Source of the DNA: Zhengitettix transpicula
Taxonomy: Eukaryota; Arthropoda; Insecta; Orthoptera; Tetrigidae
Assembly (NCBI GenBank): GCA_037074705.1
Contig: CM073591.1
Location: 81,884,532-81,948,531, forward strand
Direction: 5' to 3'
DNA length: 64,000 bases
Shown piece after piece: positions 35,462-48,574 of the stretch; the stretch's first letter is position 1; every line of letters starts with the position of its first letter. A model generated the notes under the pieces. That model was given only the letters and a program-made list of their open reading frames with translations, had not been told where the DNA came from and did no database searches. The translations under genes were made by a program, and so were the position numbers.

Positions 35462-35883
35462 GTAAGTAAAAGTTTCATTAGAATTTCATGCCTCTCTCGG
35501 TCATTGTGTTGGAATTTAAGGAGAGAGAGTATCAGAAAAACGCTACTGTTACTTAGGATTAGTTTATTACCGCGCAAACTGCGCATTTGTAGATTAAATT
35601 TAATGCATACATAGAAACGTGCTTGTATCTTAAGTACACTGGTATCCCAACAATGTAAATTTACTCAAGTTACATGCAGCTTAAAAATGCACATACCGAA
35701 GCTGCGACAAATACTCGTGTCAAGTTTTCTTCCGCATATGCTACTAGTCACTGTAATAATTTCTTCAGACAAAATACTGGATGAGTGGTGTATAGTTCCT
35801 TCAGATTTACAAGATTAAAAATTGAAAAGCCAACAGAAAAAGTCGAATAAAATTATTAACGGCTTTGGATGCAGATTTTTTCT
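35462..35883. other. no gene seen
   Basis: AT-rich sequence between the exon candidate and the leader repeat; nothing recognised. Confidence 0.55.
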
Positions 35884-36680
35884 TGCTGGGTGCTTGGAAT
35901 TGCCCGGGTATTTATTTAACCAGAAAATGAATTAATTTCTTGGTCAACATTTAATTTAACTAGCATCGACACCGTCACTTTCTTTGAATATTATCGCATT
36001 GATTTCCACACCCCGACCTAATCCGATAGGCTTCAAATTAAACGGGATGATGGCTGACGGTCACTTAACGGAGTCAAGAATTCTCCTGGTACATTAAATA
36101 AGCAGGATACCTTAAGACTCTAAAAATACTGGCGCATTAAGAGACTTAAAGCTAATAATAAGAAAAAAATAGCCAAATACAGACAAAAGAAGTGTAGATA
36201 TACTACACAACGTTTCTGTAAACTTGTATTAGACTATTTTTTTCTTATTATTAATTTTATAAACAGACGTAAATTTTTCATTTTAAGACTTAAAAATTAT
36301 TCATGGAATTAAAAAACTCCTATTACCTTAAGGGAGTCAAGAATACACGCGATACCTTAATCAAGTAAAAATAGTGCCTATACCTTAAGGGATTAAAAAT
36401 ACCACCTATTACTTAAGGGTGGTAAAAATACACCCAGAATGTTATAAATATTCTCAATCCATAAAGAGTAAAAAAGCCCGGATATCTTAAGGAACTAAAA
36501 AATACCGTATTTTAGTTAGTTAAAGCAGGAAAAATGTCCCGGTACGTTAGAATAGGAGTTGAAATATACTCCCGGTAAGTTAATGAAGTCAAGAATACTC
36601 CAGCAATATTAAAGGAGTCCAAAATAATATTGGTACCTTAAGGGCTTCAAAATTATACCGATTCTTTAATAATGTGTTAA
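35884..36680 (+). repeat. leader plus ~30-bp tandem units, copy 2 (best preserved)
   Basis: The leader GCTGGGTG...CCCGGGTATTTATT (from 35885) is followed at about 36055-36680 by some 15 or more degenerate units. The consensus is close to GGTACCTTAAGGGAGTCAA then AAATACTCCC, in units of about 28-36 bases. The array is interrupted by palindromic element P3 at 36151-36285. No coding capacity. Copies at 3424 and 53910 share both leader and unit. Confidence 0.8.
36151..36285 (+). mobile_element. palindromic-family element P3 inside the minisatellite
   Basis: 135 bp: left arm CTAATAATAAGAAAAAAATAG, a short middle with CACAACGTTTCTGT, the mirrored CTATTTTTTTCTTATTATTA, then the asymmetric tail AAACAGACGTAAATTTTTCA. 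It is flanked by the 9-bp duplication AGACTTAAA (36142-36150 and 36286-36294), which is part of a repeat unit. It therefore inserted after the array formed. Orientation is opposite to the copy at 11018. Confidence 0.8.
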
Positions 36681-37690
36681 TAAAACTATCGTTAGCTATT
36701 TTATATTGTTAAAGCACAGAAAAGCAATCATATCGTAACTTTATTAGATTTATCTCCAAAAATCAGTGGCAAACAGAACGTTGGGTGATTGAACAAGTAA
36801 CAATTTTCACTGGAATCGATTAAAACATTGAATTTGAAATATTAATTGCAGTGTACAAAATTAGTGACCGACAGTTAACTTGTACTGAGGAAAAATAAGG
36901 AAATAATAACAATATTATTAGATTATTTACGAATATATCAAGTAGCTGAGCAAGTGAATTTCGAAGGAAATAAATGGCAAAAGTAATAGAAGGTGAATGA
37001 GCTGAATATTCATAGCTATCGAAACAGATTTGACGTTTATTAATACCGTTCAGGTTAACTAAACGAGGCACGATTTGTGACCGATAGGAACGATAAAAGC
37101 GAAAGCGGACGCACTAAAAATAATGCCACTTTGGAGAACCATTAACTAAGCTTAATTACTTGAAATATTACGAACAATAATGTAAGAATACTGACTAATG
37201 TGAACCGTAACGTGTGTTAGAAAGCTGGCACAGTTTCAGATTTGTTGCAACAGGCACTGCCCACAATAACAGAAGTGACATTTAACAAACCCATGCTCGT
37301 TACCGAGGTATGAAACGGAACTGTCCCTAATCTCGTCGCAGACCGTGACACACTCGTGCACAACTCCAAATGACTCTGACGCGTCGGAAGCCTCATAACG
37401 CAATATTGTAATACTATCTGGGTTGGTCCGTAAACTATTTCTGTCAACACGTGCCATTTTTATATAATCGAGTAAGAGCTACAGAAAGTTTTCATCTAAC
37501 TATAATAGTCTGAACGATGCTACACACATCTAATAATAAACGCATCTTAGAACTTAAATCGTAAAATTAAAACTGATATTTATTAATAACAAAACATATT
37601 AACAACCAAGAAGTCTTACAATGTACATTAGTGTATAGTTTATATTTAAATAATTACAGTTATATTAATATCATTTATTAAATAAATGAA
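36681..37690. other. no gene seen
   Basis: AT-rich. Opposed and overlapping minus frames at 37217-37457 fall in a slightly GC-richer patch and are unrecognised. Confidence 0.55.
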
Positions 37691-38612
37691 AAATCAGCCT
37701 ATTAGTCAAAAATTTATGTTGAAAAATTTAAGGCGTTATAATAATATAGGCACGACGTTTCATTATAATTTTTTGGCATTTCTTCAGGCATTGTAAATTT
37801 CAGATAAATTATATAATTTTAAATTCTAAATCTAAAAAATCCAAGAAATGAAAATTTTACAAACATCATGATTTAAAATACAATTGTGTAAAATATATAG
37901 AACTTAACTTATAATTAACTACATGAAATATAGATTAACATAAATTTCTGCACACACACACATTGCAGGCGAAAACATTGTTATATTTACACAACTGGTG
38001 AGTGTACTGTTGAATTTAAAATAACAATGTAAATAAATAATTTATAATACGGAAATCGATTTCAATGACGAGGAATAATAAATATATTTAAATTATTGGT
38101 ATTATTTTTTACATTAATGGCCGAATCATTGGATCTGATATGCAAGACTTCGCTCATCAATCTGAAAGAATGTTTCATCATTTAAAATTTTAATGTTAAG
38201 CCAATCGAAAAAATATATTTTTAAACAAATATGTTTGGACACATGAATATTTTTGGACCTTGGTTTTCAAATTTCTTCTATGTTTTTAACTAACGTTTCG
38301 TTTGACCGATGTAACAAGGATTTATATCTAAACAGTTAATCGCACCTTAGAAATTTATGTTAAACTACATTACATGTAATTAATTGTAAGTAATGTTATA
38401 AAATTTTTTTACATAGATGTATTGTGAATTAACATGTTTGTAAAATTTTGTTTTCTTTCAAATTTTAGATTATGAATATAAAACTATATCATTAACTCAA
38501 ATTTTTAAGCACCTGAAGAGGTCCCAAAAATTAGGGATGAAACTTTCGGTCTGTGTTATTATAATTTTTTTAATTTTTCATAATATATTTCTGACTAATA
38601 TGTTGATTTTTT
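37691..38612. mobile_element. element with ~100-bp inverted terminal arms and ribozyme-like motifs
   Basis: The left arm (37691-37791) runs from AAAATCAGCCTATTAGTCAA through TTATAATAATA to TTTCTTCAGGC. The right arm (about 38509-38612) is its imperfect reverse complement, from GCACCTGAAGAGG to TTGATTTTTTATC. The 720-base interior is AT-rich and non-coding. Each arm holds a CTGAAGA...GAAAC core; the right one (38513-38551) pairs best. No target duplication was resolved. It resembles solo or head-to-head terminal repeats of a Penelope-like element, by inference. Confidence 0.55.
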
Positions 38613-40289
38613 ATCACTCAGTTTCGTCCTGAATTAATTAATCAGGCAATACATATACGTAAAGGAGAAAAAATGAGCCTAAACTATTAAATGTTTAGTT
38701 TATAAAATTTTATTCTTGATGTCATTGAAGGTAAGTTACGATTATTTGGATTCTAATAAGTGTGAGTAATTCTATTACAATGTACGAAATTAATCACATT
38801 TCACATAGTAAATCAATTTTAAAGTATTTAAAACTACTTAGACCATTCTCTTTTCAAGTAAAAGCCGAAAAAACACATGTATTCGTATTACCTGATGAAG
38901 ATTCAAATACAGACGAAACGTTGTGTACCTATTTTTGAAACTTATTTTTACTGTAAATGTATGTATTAAACTTACGTTTTATATTTATTTATTTATTTTT
39001 ATATTTATTGTGTGAAAACTTAGATTTCTTTCGAAGAAATATCATAACAGTATTGGATGATTTTTGGCGACGCATTAAATACATTAAGACAAGAGACATA
39101 TAGAATAGAATTTTGGAAATGATGACTATATGAAACACAATAAAAATATAAAATGTTCTGACAAAACATTTATTTTGGTTGTGCTCTGGAATAAAATCAA
39201 GACACTGATTTTTAACAAGGAACAGAGGTAAATAAATAGGGCACTTTGTAAGTAAACTTATTTTTCATCTGATAGGAATAAGCTAGCAAACGTTTAAGAA
39301 TGTTTACCAAATACGTGATGAGACCAGTTGAAATTTATATTAATAATAGCATTGAATTTTATTTCCATGTACATAATTATAACCTAATTCCAATGTTTCT
39401 GTTTTCCTATTTTTATTGTTCCTTTTATGACAGGAGTCGACTCCGAAAAGATTTGGGCAAGATTAAAAACAACCTCTGACTTTTAAGTCAGTGGAGTATA
39501 GACAATTTTTTTTAAAAAAAATATACAAAATGTAATTACACGAGAACAGATATTTTATTTTATAACCTATTAACTTTGTTACAGTTTCAGCTAGCTTTCT
39601 CGTGCAGTGCGATACTTAATTGCACAGTCATTAGGGCCACTGTCCAAATATTTCGTAATATTTAATGGCTGACTTAACGATATAAATGTTATATTGAGCC
39701 GTCAGAACCTTATTTATCAATACCAAATGGCCAACCGTTATCAAGACGGCAATACTCGCGCAAAGATTTTGTTTCCTTCACAAAAAAAAGAAGCTGAACG
39801 AATTTAAATCCACCCTCTTCAAAAGTTTTAAAACTTACAATTCAGTCTAAATATTTGATTTTACTTTCCATTTTAAAATTTTAGTTATAAAGAGTAATAA
39901 TGCAATAATCACATTATTACTGATGAATGTAAATAATATAAATGAGCTAATTAACGTATAATGTGGCAAAATTGGATATATAAAATCATAAATTATTCAA
40001 GAAGAGAAGACATGATTCCTTCCAATTGAAGCTCAGCTCTAAAGGATGAGTTAAATGATTAAAGGATCAGGATGAATTTTTTCTTTAATTTGGTTTCTTA
40101 ACCTTTAGTGCTTAACTTCAATTGGAAGAATTTATTTTGTTATTGAATTAAATTATTTTACCTATTTACACATAATCTTAATTCTTAATTAAAGTCCAAA
40201 AATTAGGCTGTGAAGAATGTCATTTAGTAAATTGTAGGTCCTGTATTTCGGCCCTTACAATTGGAGAATACTTGTACGTCATGGGGATT
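38613..40289. other. no gene seen; one more ribozyme-like motif
   Basis: AT-rich. CTGATGA (38892-38898) and GAAA (38915-38918) followed by CGTTGTG form another core-like motif. A second GGAGTCGACTCC palindrome occurs at 39433-39444. No supported frame. Confidence 0.55.
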
Positions 40290-40376
40290 CTACCCTGCTA
40301 ACTCAGATGGATAGTGCACCACGTATCGAATGGAGGTCCTGTGTTCTATTTCTGATTTTACCATCCCGGTCCTTTA
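40290..40376 (+). repeat. tRNA-like sequence, probable SINE fragment
   Basis: CTGCTAACTCAGATGGATAG (from 40295) resembles a tRNA A box. The stretch GGTCCTGTGTTCTATTTC (from 40335) resembles a degenerate B box at tRNA-like spacing. Arms do not pair well. Probably a decayed tRNA-derived SINE. Confidence 0.35.
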
Positions 40377-43195
40377 ATCCTTTAATATAATCATATACAA
40401 CCTCCTAGTCATTCCACACTCTTAAATTTCTACTTCTGTATTTGATCTGACTTAGTATTAAAAATAGTACTTATAGAAGAATAAACGAAAATAATTGAAT
40501 AAGGAACAAGACTTAAAACTGAACCAATGAGTTGAGTAAAGACTTCTAGACGACAGTTTCCAACACTAGAATTTATAGTAGTTAAACCTTTGTGGTCCAG
40601 CGTTAACAACGAATTCGTTCCTGTCCGAAGGACAGAACCAGCTAGTTAATATTAATGTAGCCCCTGTTTGTATTTCGGTGGTCGCTTTGTAGTTGATTTC
40701 GTTCGCCTGGAGGCCCGCTGATTCACGACTCAAAATGACCGCATTTCGCAAGATGACTTACGCCATGATCAACTCAACCTGGGTGAATATCCTCAACTGC
40801 GTAACAGCTTTAATCGAGACCGAAGCTCTTATAAAGGTTAATAAATCTAAATAGAACTAGATATATTTGAAAAGTATTAAAGGAATTAATATTAAATTGT
40901 AAATATTCGGAAATTATGCGTAATAAAAGGAAACTACATTTATGACAATGGTATAATATTTAGATTTAACATAAAATGTCCTATTAGAGATTTAATATAA
41001 CCATCACTCTGTTAATATATAAGCACCAATAGATATAATTTAATCATTTATAAATGTTGATTCAATTTAATGTTACTTTTATTACAAAAGATTTAACGTA
41101 AAACTGTCACTTTTGATTGATAATTTTAATTTGATTTGAACACTTGCAAAATTTGTACTAAAACCGTTGTCCGTTGACAATATAAAGTCACGTACAATTA
41201 ATTAAAGGTTACTTTTTATGATGTGGAATTAAGTATCGACGGAGGATTGTTCCGAGGAACACTTGTTGTAAAGCTTTACGAGAAGTCGTTTCGCTAATAA
41301 CATCGTAATATAATTACTTTTTATGGCATTTTAATTTTAACTGCTTTACAGTCGGTTTACTAAAATATGGGGTCAAAGGAGGAAACATTACATCATTATT
41401 GTTTTTTTTTGTATTAGCTAGAACGGTATTGAGTTGTAATTACAATTGGACATAATTATAAAAATATAATGCGCAACAATCATTAAGTAATAATAAAAAC
41501 AAGTTATTTTTCCGAGAACCTCAGCCGAATTTATAATTCTTTAGAATATTCTTTTCTTTAATGAGTCAATAAACTGTTGATTGTTAATCATAAGGTAAGA
41601 CGCGATATAGGATTATAAAAATAATCATCCAAGTAAACCTCAAGAACTAATTAAAGAAGCTAAATAAAGTCAATTCGATCCGTATGGACCATGAACGGAT
41701 TTATTATTAGCGATCCATATTAAAACTCTAAATTATGTTACAGCTCCACTAAATGAGTTATATTTGAATTTACATACCAATTTAAAACGGAGAAACAAAT
41801 AAAAATACGACAAATTTCTATTTAAGGCCCTTCACTAATTTTTTGGCGGAATATTGTATACGTGGCAAATCACATATTTGGAAATACTTTTATAACACGC
41901 AAAAAAATGATAAGGAGAGCTTCACATCAAATTTGATTTAGATGCGGGCGTATGATTTATAGACGTATTATTTGGAAATTATATGATTGAAATACGTCAC
42001 TGAATTAATCCAAAATGAAATGATAATAAGCGAAAAAGTTATAGATATAATGTATGAATTGTTCATCACCGCTAAACACAAACATACTTCACAGCTAAAG
42101 AATGAGATTCAGATACCACAAAATACCTTGTAGTTAAAAGAAATTTTTACTTTATAAGCACTTGTTGTATATCAAATATATATAAAAATATAGTTAAGAT
42201 ATATTTAGACGAATTTTTATATTTCAAATTATTTATTATAATTTTTTATTTAACACTACAACTTTTCTGCAGAAACGTTTACAATATCAAGACAAATATT
42301 TTTTCTGTCAGAATTCTTCAATAAAAGATTTCCTTGATGTTATGGATGTTTCCTTAGTCTTAAAGGCTGCTGCTACTAAATAAAAATATATTATTTATAA
42401 ATACTTTTTTGAATTCAAAAAATGTGTTTTAATGGTCGTTAATTATATATTTTTTTTTATTAAAAACAGGTGTTCAATTAAATATTATATATATTACACA
42501 GTACACTGATATAGTGTAGGAGGTTGATAATGCCAATGCGGCGAAAGATTCCCAAAGTTTAATTCGATATTCCACAACAAATTGTACTACCCATAGACTA
42601 TCGTCCAGAAATTTATTTTATAGAAAAACTAATAATTATTTGACGTTAACTTTACTATCTCTAATACATCAACGTTCTTCGACGCATTTGAACATATATA
42701 TGAAATATATTTTCTACGAGGAATAAACTACTTAGTCTTTGTTATTATATTTTGCCTTCTCCCACAAATTTTTTATTTTTCGTTCTTGAAAAATAAAAAA
42801 TCCTTTAGAGCTAAAAGAATTCAATACAGCGTTACGGAAAGTAAACAACTTCTTCTTTTTACCTTAAACGTATAATTTCAAGGGAACAGATGAATCCGTT
42901 AATACACAACGATACCGTAAAACTAATTAAACCCTTAAGAATTTTTGAAATTCGGATTTAGCAATTCGATTAAGAGTATACTTTTTAAATTATTAATTAT
43001 TAACTTGTTGAAAAGAAAATTATATATATATATATATATATATGTCAACAGCCTTTTTTATATGTTTTTGATTTTATCTTGAATTGATCAGGAATGTATA
43101 TCGATCATGAATTAATGGGATACAGGGATAATAAAAAATAAAAGTTTTCTTTTACAAGTCTGTGTGCTTTTCTGATCAGAATAGATACCATCTGC
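40377..43195. other. no gene seen; AT-rich
   Basis: Nearly 3 kb of AT-rich DNA. An (AT)n run lies at 43021-43042. The 61-residue minus frame at 40566-40751 is unrecognised. Confidence 0.6.
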
Positions 43196-43760
43196 GTGAT
43201 AAATGAAGCGGGATTAGCATTGAGAGTCTCGAAGGCACTAATCACGACTTTTCAGTGCAAGATTACGTTCCTCGTAATGTTGCTGCGTCTCGTCCCCAAT
43301 TTCGGCCAAGAACCGGACAATATAGTCTCATTTAGGAACGCGAGAGAAGGAAAGTGGACGATCGATTCAAGATTGGACAGGTCGGGAGCGAACCAATATC
43401 GACTGAATACGACGCGCAATTTTCGGTCCAGAATAGACAGTGTTTGGCAGCCACTCGCTTTCATTCGCTATACAAAGGGCCTCGGCAAGGACGGAACACG
43501 TCACTCTCCCACACACTCGGCAATCCGCGGAGAGGAGAGAAAGGGAACGCCAAGGGTCATTTTCCTGGGCGCGGTTCGCATAACTGGAATTAATGACGTC
43601 ACTAATAAATTCTACGCTCCGATTAGAACGTGGTAAAAGTCAGAAACGCGGAGGGCGCACCGCTTACTTTTATGGCTGCTGTACGTGTGAGATATGCGAT
43701 CGAACCCCGAGGCCGCGTCTTAAACCTTGCAACGGGATCCAGACAACGTGGACACTTAGC
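43196..43760 (+). other. CpG-rich island with a 146-residue frame and a CRE palindrome
   Basis: The stretch is clearly richer in G+C and CpG than its surroundings. The plus frame 43196-43636 (146 residues) is open. Shorter frames are open on both strands as well, which argues that composition rather than selection keeps stops out. TGACGTCA, the cAMP-response element consensus, lies at 43593-43600. A promoter, first exon or enhancer is possible. No protein domain is recognised. Confidence 0.35.
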
Positions 43761-45880
43761 AACAAAAATGTGACACGAAAAATCGTTCAATTGTATTTCC
43801 AGACTCCTTATATATATATATATTATTACAATTATCAATTTGTAAAGTCTATATTACACTTACAACATCCATCAAATGTATTATTCCCTATATAAAAAAT
43901 TGTATTTTTTTAGAATTATTGCTTTGTACTGTTTCAAACTAGTATTCACACACAGGTATAATTTTATAATAGTCGTTCTCCGAATGTAAACAACAATAAA
44001 ACCTTCGATAATTTCATAGAAAAGTGAAAAATATTGTATTCAAGGACATGTTTTTATTGATTGTCCTGTAATATATACTGCCTACTTATATATATATATA
44101 TATATATAATCCTGGTATTTATGTTTATTTGTTTCATATACTGGCTAAAGTTCCGACTGATTACCTGATCCCGATGAAACGTTTAGTATTTTTACTACTT
44201 GCTGTGATGTTATGTTCATCTCTGAAGTTCGTATGTGCAGTACAACACAAAATATAAATATTAGGGTATCAATAATAACTGTCCTCAGACTGTATCTTAC
44301 TTATCCCGGTGTTGAATTTTCATGGCAACGTTGTTGAAACATTTGGTAAAAATCCTAATGGGTTTCGGACACAGAAAGCAATCAACTGATGCTCCTTAAC
44401 CGCTGAAGACGAACGGAATTATTTACTGTTCGAAATGTCAGTGTATTCACTCCTCTAATTTTCCACATATATTTTTTTTAGAAACAGAAGAAATATTCGA
44501 ACGCCTCCACTTTAAAATTTATCCACCCGATATGGTTGGAGCGTGTATAAATTCGCGGTTTTACGAACAACAGAATCCAGGATACTTAGGGATAAACATG
44601 GTAAAGTGTTCAACAATCGTAAAATTGAATGTTAAAACGCTGAAGAAGATTTAGATTTTTCAATGTCAAAGGCTCGAAGTTGTAAGAATAAATTTACCAG
44701 GAACAATTCAGCCTGGAAGCTAAGATGCTCGTACATAGTAATGTTCAGGTTTTACTCAACTTCCCGTTCTCAAATATACTCAAGGATATATGCAAGTGTA
44801 ATTTGTGTTTATAAAACAAAACATACTTAAAATAGTACTTTAATACTGAATAATTTTTACTGACAGATTTTAAACTTAGTTTTAAACTAAAATATGTACA
44901 TTACAAATGATTTATTAGAATTTATCCTCCAAAATTTTTCTCACGTTATCTTGTGAAAGGTTCCCAAAATTACCAACAATAGGCTTCTACCTAATAAGAT
45001 ACAGGTTTTCCTTTCTCCGATAATGAACTTGTATATTGTTTCTGTTAGCCCCTGCATTGGTTCACGGCCAACAGAATCAGCTTGCGTATCACAAGGACAA
45101 ATGCACGTTGTACAATACATGTTATAAGAATCGATGGATTGCGACAGAATTTTTTTCCCTCGATGTAACTGAAGACAAGATTAGTTATGTATAACGCTAT
45201 AGGAAGACATACAGAAATGTCGTGGTACGGTCTGAACAACGGCGAAATCCGTAAGCAATGGTTTATAACGTCGCCGTAATTATATATATTTTTTGTTGGT
45301 TTGTGGTTTAGAGGTTTATAGAAGCGTGTGGTGTATCTCTAATTAGCACACTAGTCAGAGTTCCTGAGCAGGATGTTAATCCTTGGCAATGGCAGTGCAA
45401 TTTAATCTCACGGGTTGTTGTCTGTTTATGGTTCTGGGCACGGCCTGTCTTGTTACGCCCTTATTCGTCTACATTCTGCAGCGATTGCGTCAGAATCTAT
45501 TCCATAAAAGTTTAAAAACCAAGTATCCGTCATTTCAACCCGTTTTTAACCACAACAAACTAATTAGAGTTCACTTTCATGTTGTTATCTTGCACGTACA
45601 AGAAAACTTCCACACCCACTACATAAAATGACACTACAGTCGGACACAGGTAAGTGCCTATTAATGATGAGACTTATTCATTATGTCTAAACGTTATAAA
45701 TAATTTAATAGTCTAATCTCGGATTAAGTTCTATTTGGTAAAAGTGTTCCGATTCTTTCCCGGAATATCCGTAATTATTTCCATATCGTATTCGTCTCCT
45801 TTCTTACAAAATTGCCGAATATGCTATAAATATGTAAATAGTTTGTCCAGTTTTCCTTTTTTGGTTCTGTTTTTCCTGCC
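43761..45880. other. no supported gene
   Basis: AT-rich with an (AT)n run at about 44087-44108. The 82-residue frame at 45383-45631 has a hydrophobic N-terminal stretch (GCCLFMVLGTACLV) but no recognised family. A further 82-residue frame at 45735-45983 probably belongs to the LINE tail region. Confidence 0.45.
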
Positions 45881-46172
45881 TCTGCTTTCTGTTTTAGTAA
45901 ATATCCATGACGACATCCCTCCGTACCTATCGTCAGGAGATGAATACCAGGAAGCGATTAGTGTCATGTGCGTGTTTCATTAACATAGTGTGTATGATTG
46001 TAGTGACTAGACAAATGTGAACAGATATGAACCTTTTTTTGTGTGTATGTGTGTGTAACCTGTTAATATGTAATTAACTGTTTATATGTAATTTATCTAC
46101 TGTACATTTGTGACGAATCCTATTTCCTCTTAAGAGGGCTAATGGTGAATAAATCTATCTATCTATCTATAC
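45881..46172 (+). mobile_element. non-LTR retrotransposon 3' tail with TCTA repeat
   Basis: Sequence ending CCTCTTAAGAGGGCTAATGG then TGAATAAATCTATCTATC (to 46170) is the characteristic 3' end of a class of insect LINEs whose tail is a short tandem repeat rather than poly(A). A T-rich, GTGTGT-containing 3' untranslated stretch precedes it. I cannot find an intact RT frame upstream, so the copy is 5'-truncated. The left boundary is a guess. Confidence 0.6.
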
Positions 46173-46911
46173 CATGACTATACGTCATAAGTTCATCTTA
46201 TAGAACTTTGTTTAATTTTCCAACCATATCCCTGAATATAATAAATAAGTAGGAGCCAAAAGGAGATTGTCTACTCCCAAAGCTAAGGCTCTGAGAGGTA
46301 AACGGCTGATTGGAAATGGGTAACTACCAGAATACTGGGCTTTTGAGCTCTGGTCAACTCAAGTGATGGATGTATTAACAGACAATCAGCAGTAAAAACT
46401 ATTGAGTTGAGAACTCGTCGAAGGAAAAATTAACTAGCGTCTTATTTGAGATAATTTACTCTAATTTCTTTTAAGGAATTTCAATTGATGTAGGTTTGAT
46501 TTTGTCGAATTTGTTGAATAAAACTGAAAACCACAAATTACAAGGACTCATAAAAATCTACCAATAATACAACAGGCAATGAAATAGATATTTCAGAGTA
46601 ATGAATAAGACTTTTACACCGCGACTGAAAGAGTTTCTATATTTTCTTTTAGGGTAATTCAGTAACAGACTAAAGACACGTCAAGGTTTCTCGACTACAC
46701 AAAGACACGCGTTCTAAATTTTACATTTGAATATTAAGACGAGATTTCCGTTTCCTGATGACATTGTAGAGAGAAAAATAATCATTCACCCGCTCCCTTT
46801 GTGAGGAGCCGGAAGCGCGACATCAACAATTGTGGAAACGACGGCCAGCGCAATAAATTTATATTTGAGCGTGGCAGTGGAGACCGTGAATATAGAAGTT
46901 ACCTGTGTAAG
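46173..46911. other. no gene seen
   Basis: AT-rich up to the retroposon copy at 46925; nothing recognised. Confidence 0.6.
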
Positions 46912-46924
46912 AAAGGTGGTTTCA

Positions 46925-47379
46925 TTTATTTTTTTTCTAGGGCAACAGGCTACATGAGGGTAATCCACATTGGGCAACTCCCCTTTAATAGCATAGGAAG
47001 GGATTTGAAAGGGGGGATGCGGAAGGGTAGAGGAAGGTAGCCAAGTGTTACTAAGGCCCCCGGGCTATGGTTTAAGGATCCTACCCGGTATTCGCCTAAA
47101 GAAATGCAGGGAAAACCCTAGAAAAACCTGCATCAGGTAGGTTGGGCATTGGGTACTTGTCCCACGCCCTTCCGATAGCGGGAGAGGAGTTTGCTGTGGG
47201 GACGCAGCATTCCCTTCTCCGTGCCTCGACCAGTCTAGGAGACAGCTGGCCGACTATTCCAATGGGAATAGCGGACAACTCTTACCGTATGCCCAAGGTC
47301 TGTGACCCCGGAACATACACCTCTCAGAATATGCCGAGGTGCCTCGGCTTGTGGGAACCTTAGTTCAAAAACGGAGAGA
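46925..47379 (-). mobile_element. A-tailed retroposon, copy D, with 13-bp target duplication
   Basis: 455 bp in minus orientation. Poly(A) is seen as T-rich sequence at 46925-46938. The copy is truncated at its 5' end within TTCTCTCCGTTTTTGAACTA. It is flanked by an exact 13-bp duplication AAAGGTGGTTTCA (46912-46924 and 47380-47392), which proves retroposition-style insertion. The ~73-residue frame across it (47142-47363) is antisense to the element and recurs in other copies only because the DNA does. Confidence 0.92.
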
Positions 47380-47392
47380 AAAGGTGGTTTCA

Positions 47393-47913
47393 CATCCAAC
47401 GAGGAGTCTTATTTATCAAATACAATTTAAATAATGCGACTGTCAGTGCAAATAAATTGTGAACAAAATTTAATATAAACGTTTGTAAACAATCTTAAAA
47501 TTGTGTATATAGTCTGAAATAAATAAATTCGGCCAGTGCAAATGACACTACCTTATGTGAAGACCCCAATTTCGTATCTAATATTTTAGATACTTTCGTT
47601 CCAATTGAAATCGTTTCTTTGTTGTTGTTGCAATCGTTCCTCGCGTAAAAATTCTCATAAAAATTTATGTATAAGTTTCTTGCAAGACTTGTGAGGCTAT
47701 CAATTTCGGTTGTAATAAATCATTTCTATACTGATCTCGAAGTGACGAAACATTTATTTATTGAAAACTCATGTAATGTTGTGAACATTATTTAGATTCA
47801 TGTTATATATAGGATAGCTTATTGGCGTACAATATAGAAGTTATTATTTTTTAAAAAAATTAAATTTCGTATATTAAAGTAGGCAATGAACAGACAAATA
47901 TAGTAGTTAAATT

Positions 47914-47954
<41 letters not shown>

Positions 47955-48160
47955 CACCGAATTTGTTAATTTCCATCTTATTCAGACATTCAATTTTGAT
48001 TAACGACTTTTTTTCTAAAAATTAAAACATCTGTTTCGATATGCTTGTCCTTATATGACGATAATTATCATCGAGGAATGTTTTGATTACAGTTTTTACT
48101 GCAAAGAAAGAATATTTAAATTTTAAATAAAGTGATCCGCTTGTGATTAGCGTTTAAATA
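47393..48160. other. no gene seen; AT-rich
   Basis: AT-rich, with the longest (AT)n run of the window at about 47918-47951. Confidence 0.65.
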
Positions 48161-48574
48161 TTGGTCTCGTGTTCACAAATGCTAGTGGCAATTTTCTCAG
48201 ACCTACAATTATGTCACTATATTTCGAAAGCTTCGGGCCGAGTGATCGCTGATAGTAGTTTTTCCAGATTTCACAAAACTAAGCACCCGAGCCACATGCT
48301 TAAACATTCATCGAAACCTGACGACATTTTGGATTTGTGCATTCTGTTCGCGTTGATCAGCAGGACCAGGCGGCATTGGCTGCAGAGTAAGACCATTTCT
48401 GGTCATGACACCTGCCGCCACGCCACATGGCGTCACAGTGGCCCAGTGGTGAGCCACTTCCGTCAACAGAGCTGGCTGCTGCATGGCAGTGAGTGTGCAG
48501 GTCACGTCCAGTGGTGGCAGTCGTGGCCTCACGCCAGCCATTGTCATCGCTTCAGATATAGGCCGTGACACCAT
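48161..48574. other. GC-richer stretch with opposed frames, product unknown
   Basis: A 135-residue plus frame (48161-48568) and an 88-residue minus frame (48308-48574) overlap in a stretch rich in CAG/CTG-like words. Neither is recognised. A decayed mobile element or retrocopy is possible. Confidence 0.25.

Noticed and set aside
43692..43715. B-box-like GGGTTCGATCGC on the minus strand as a tRNA gene
   Set aside because: No A box or cloverleaf pairing at the right distance.
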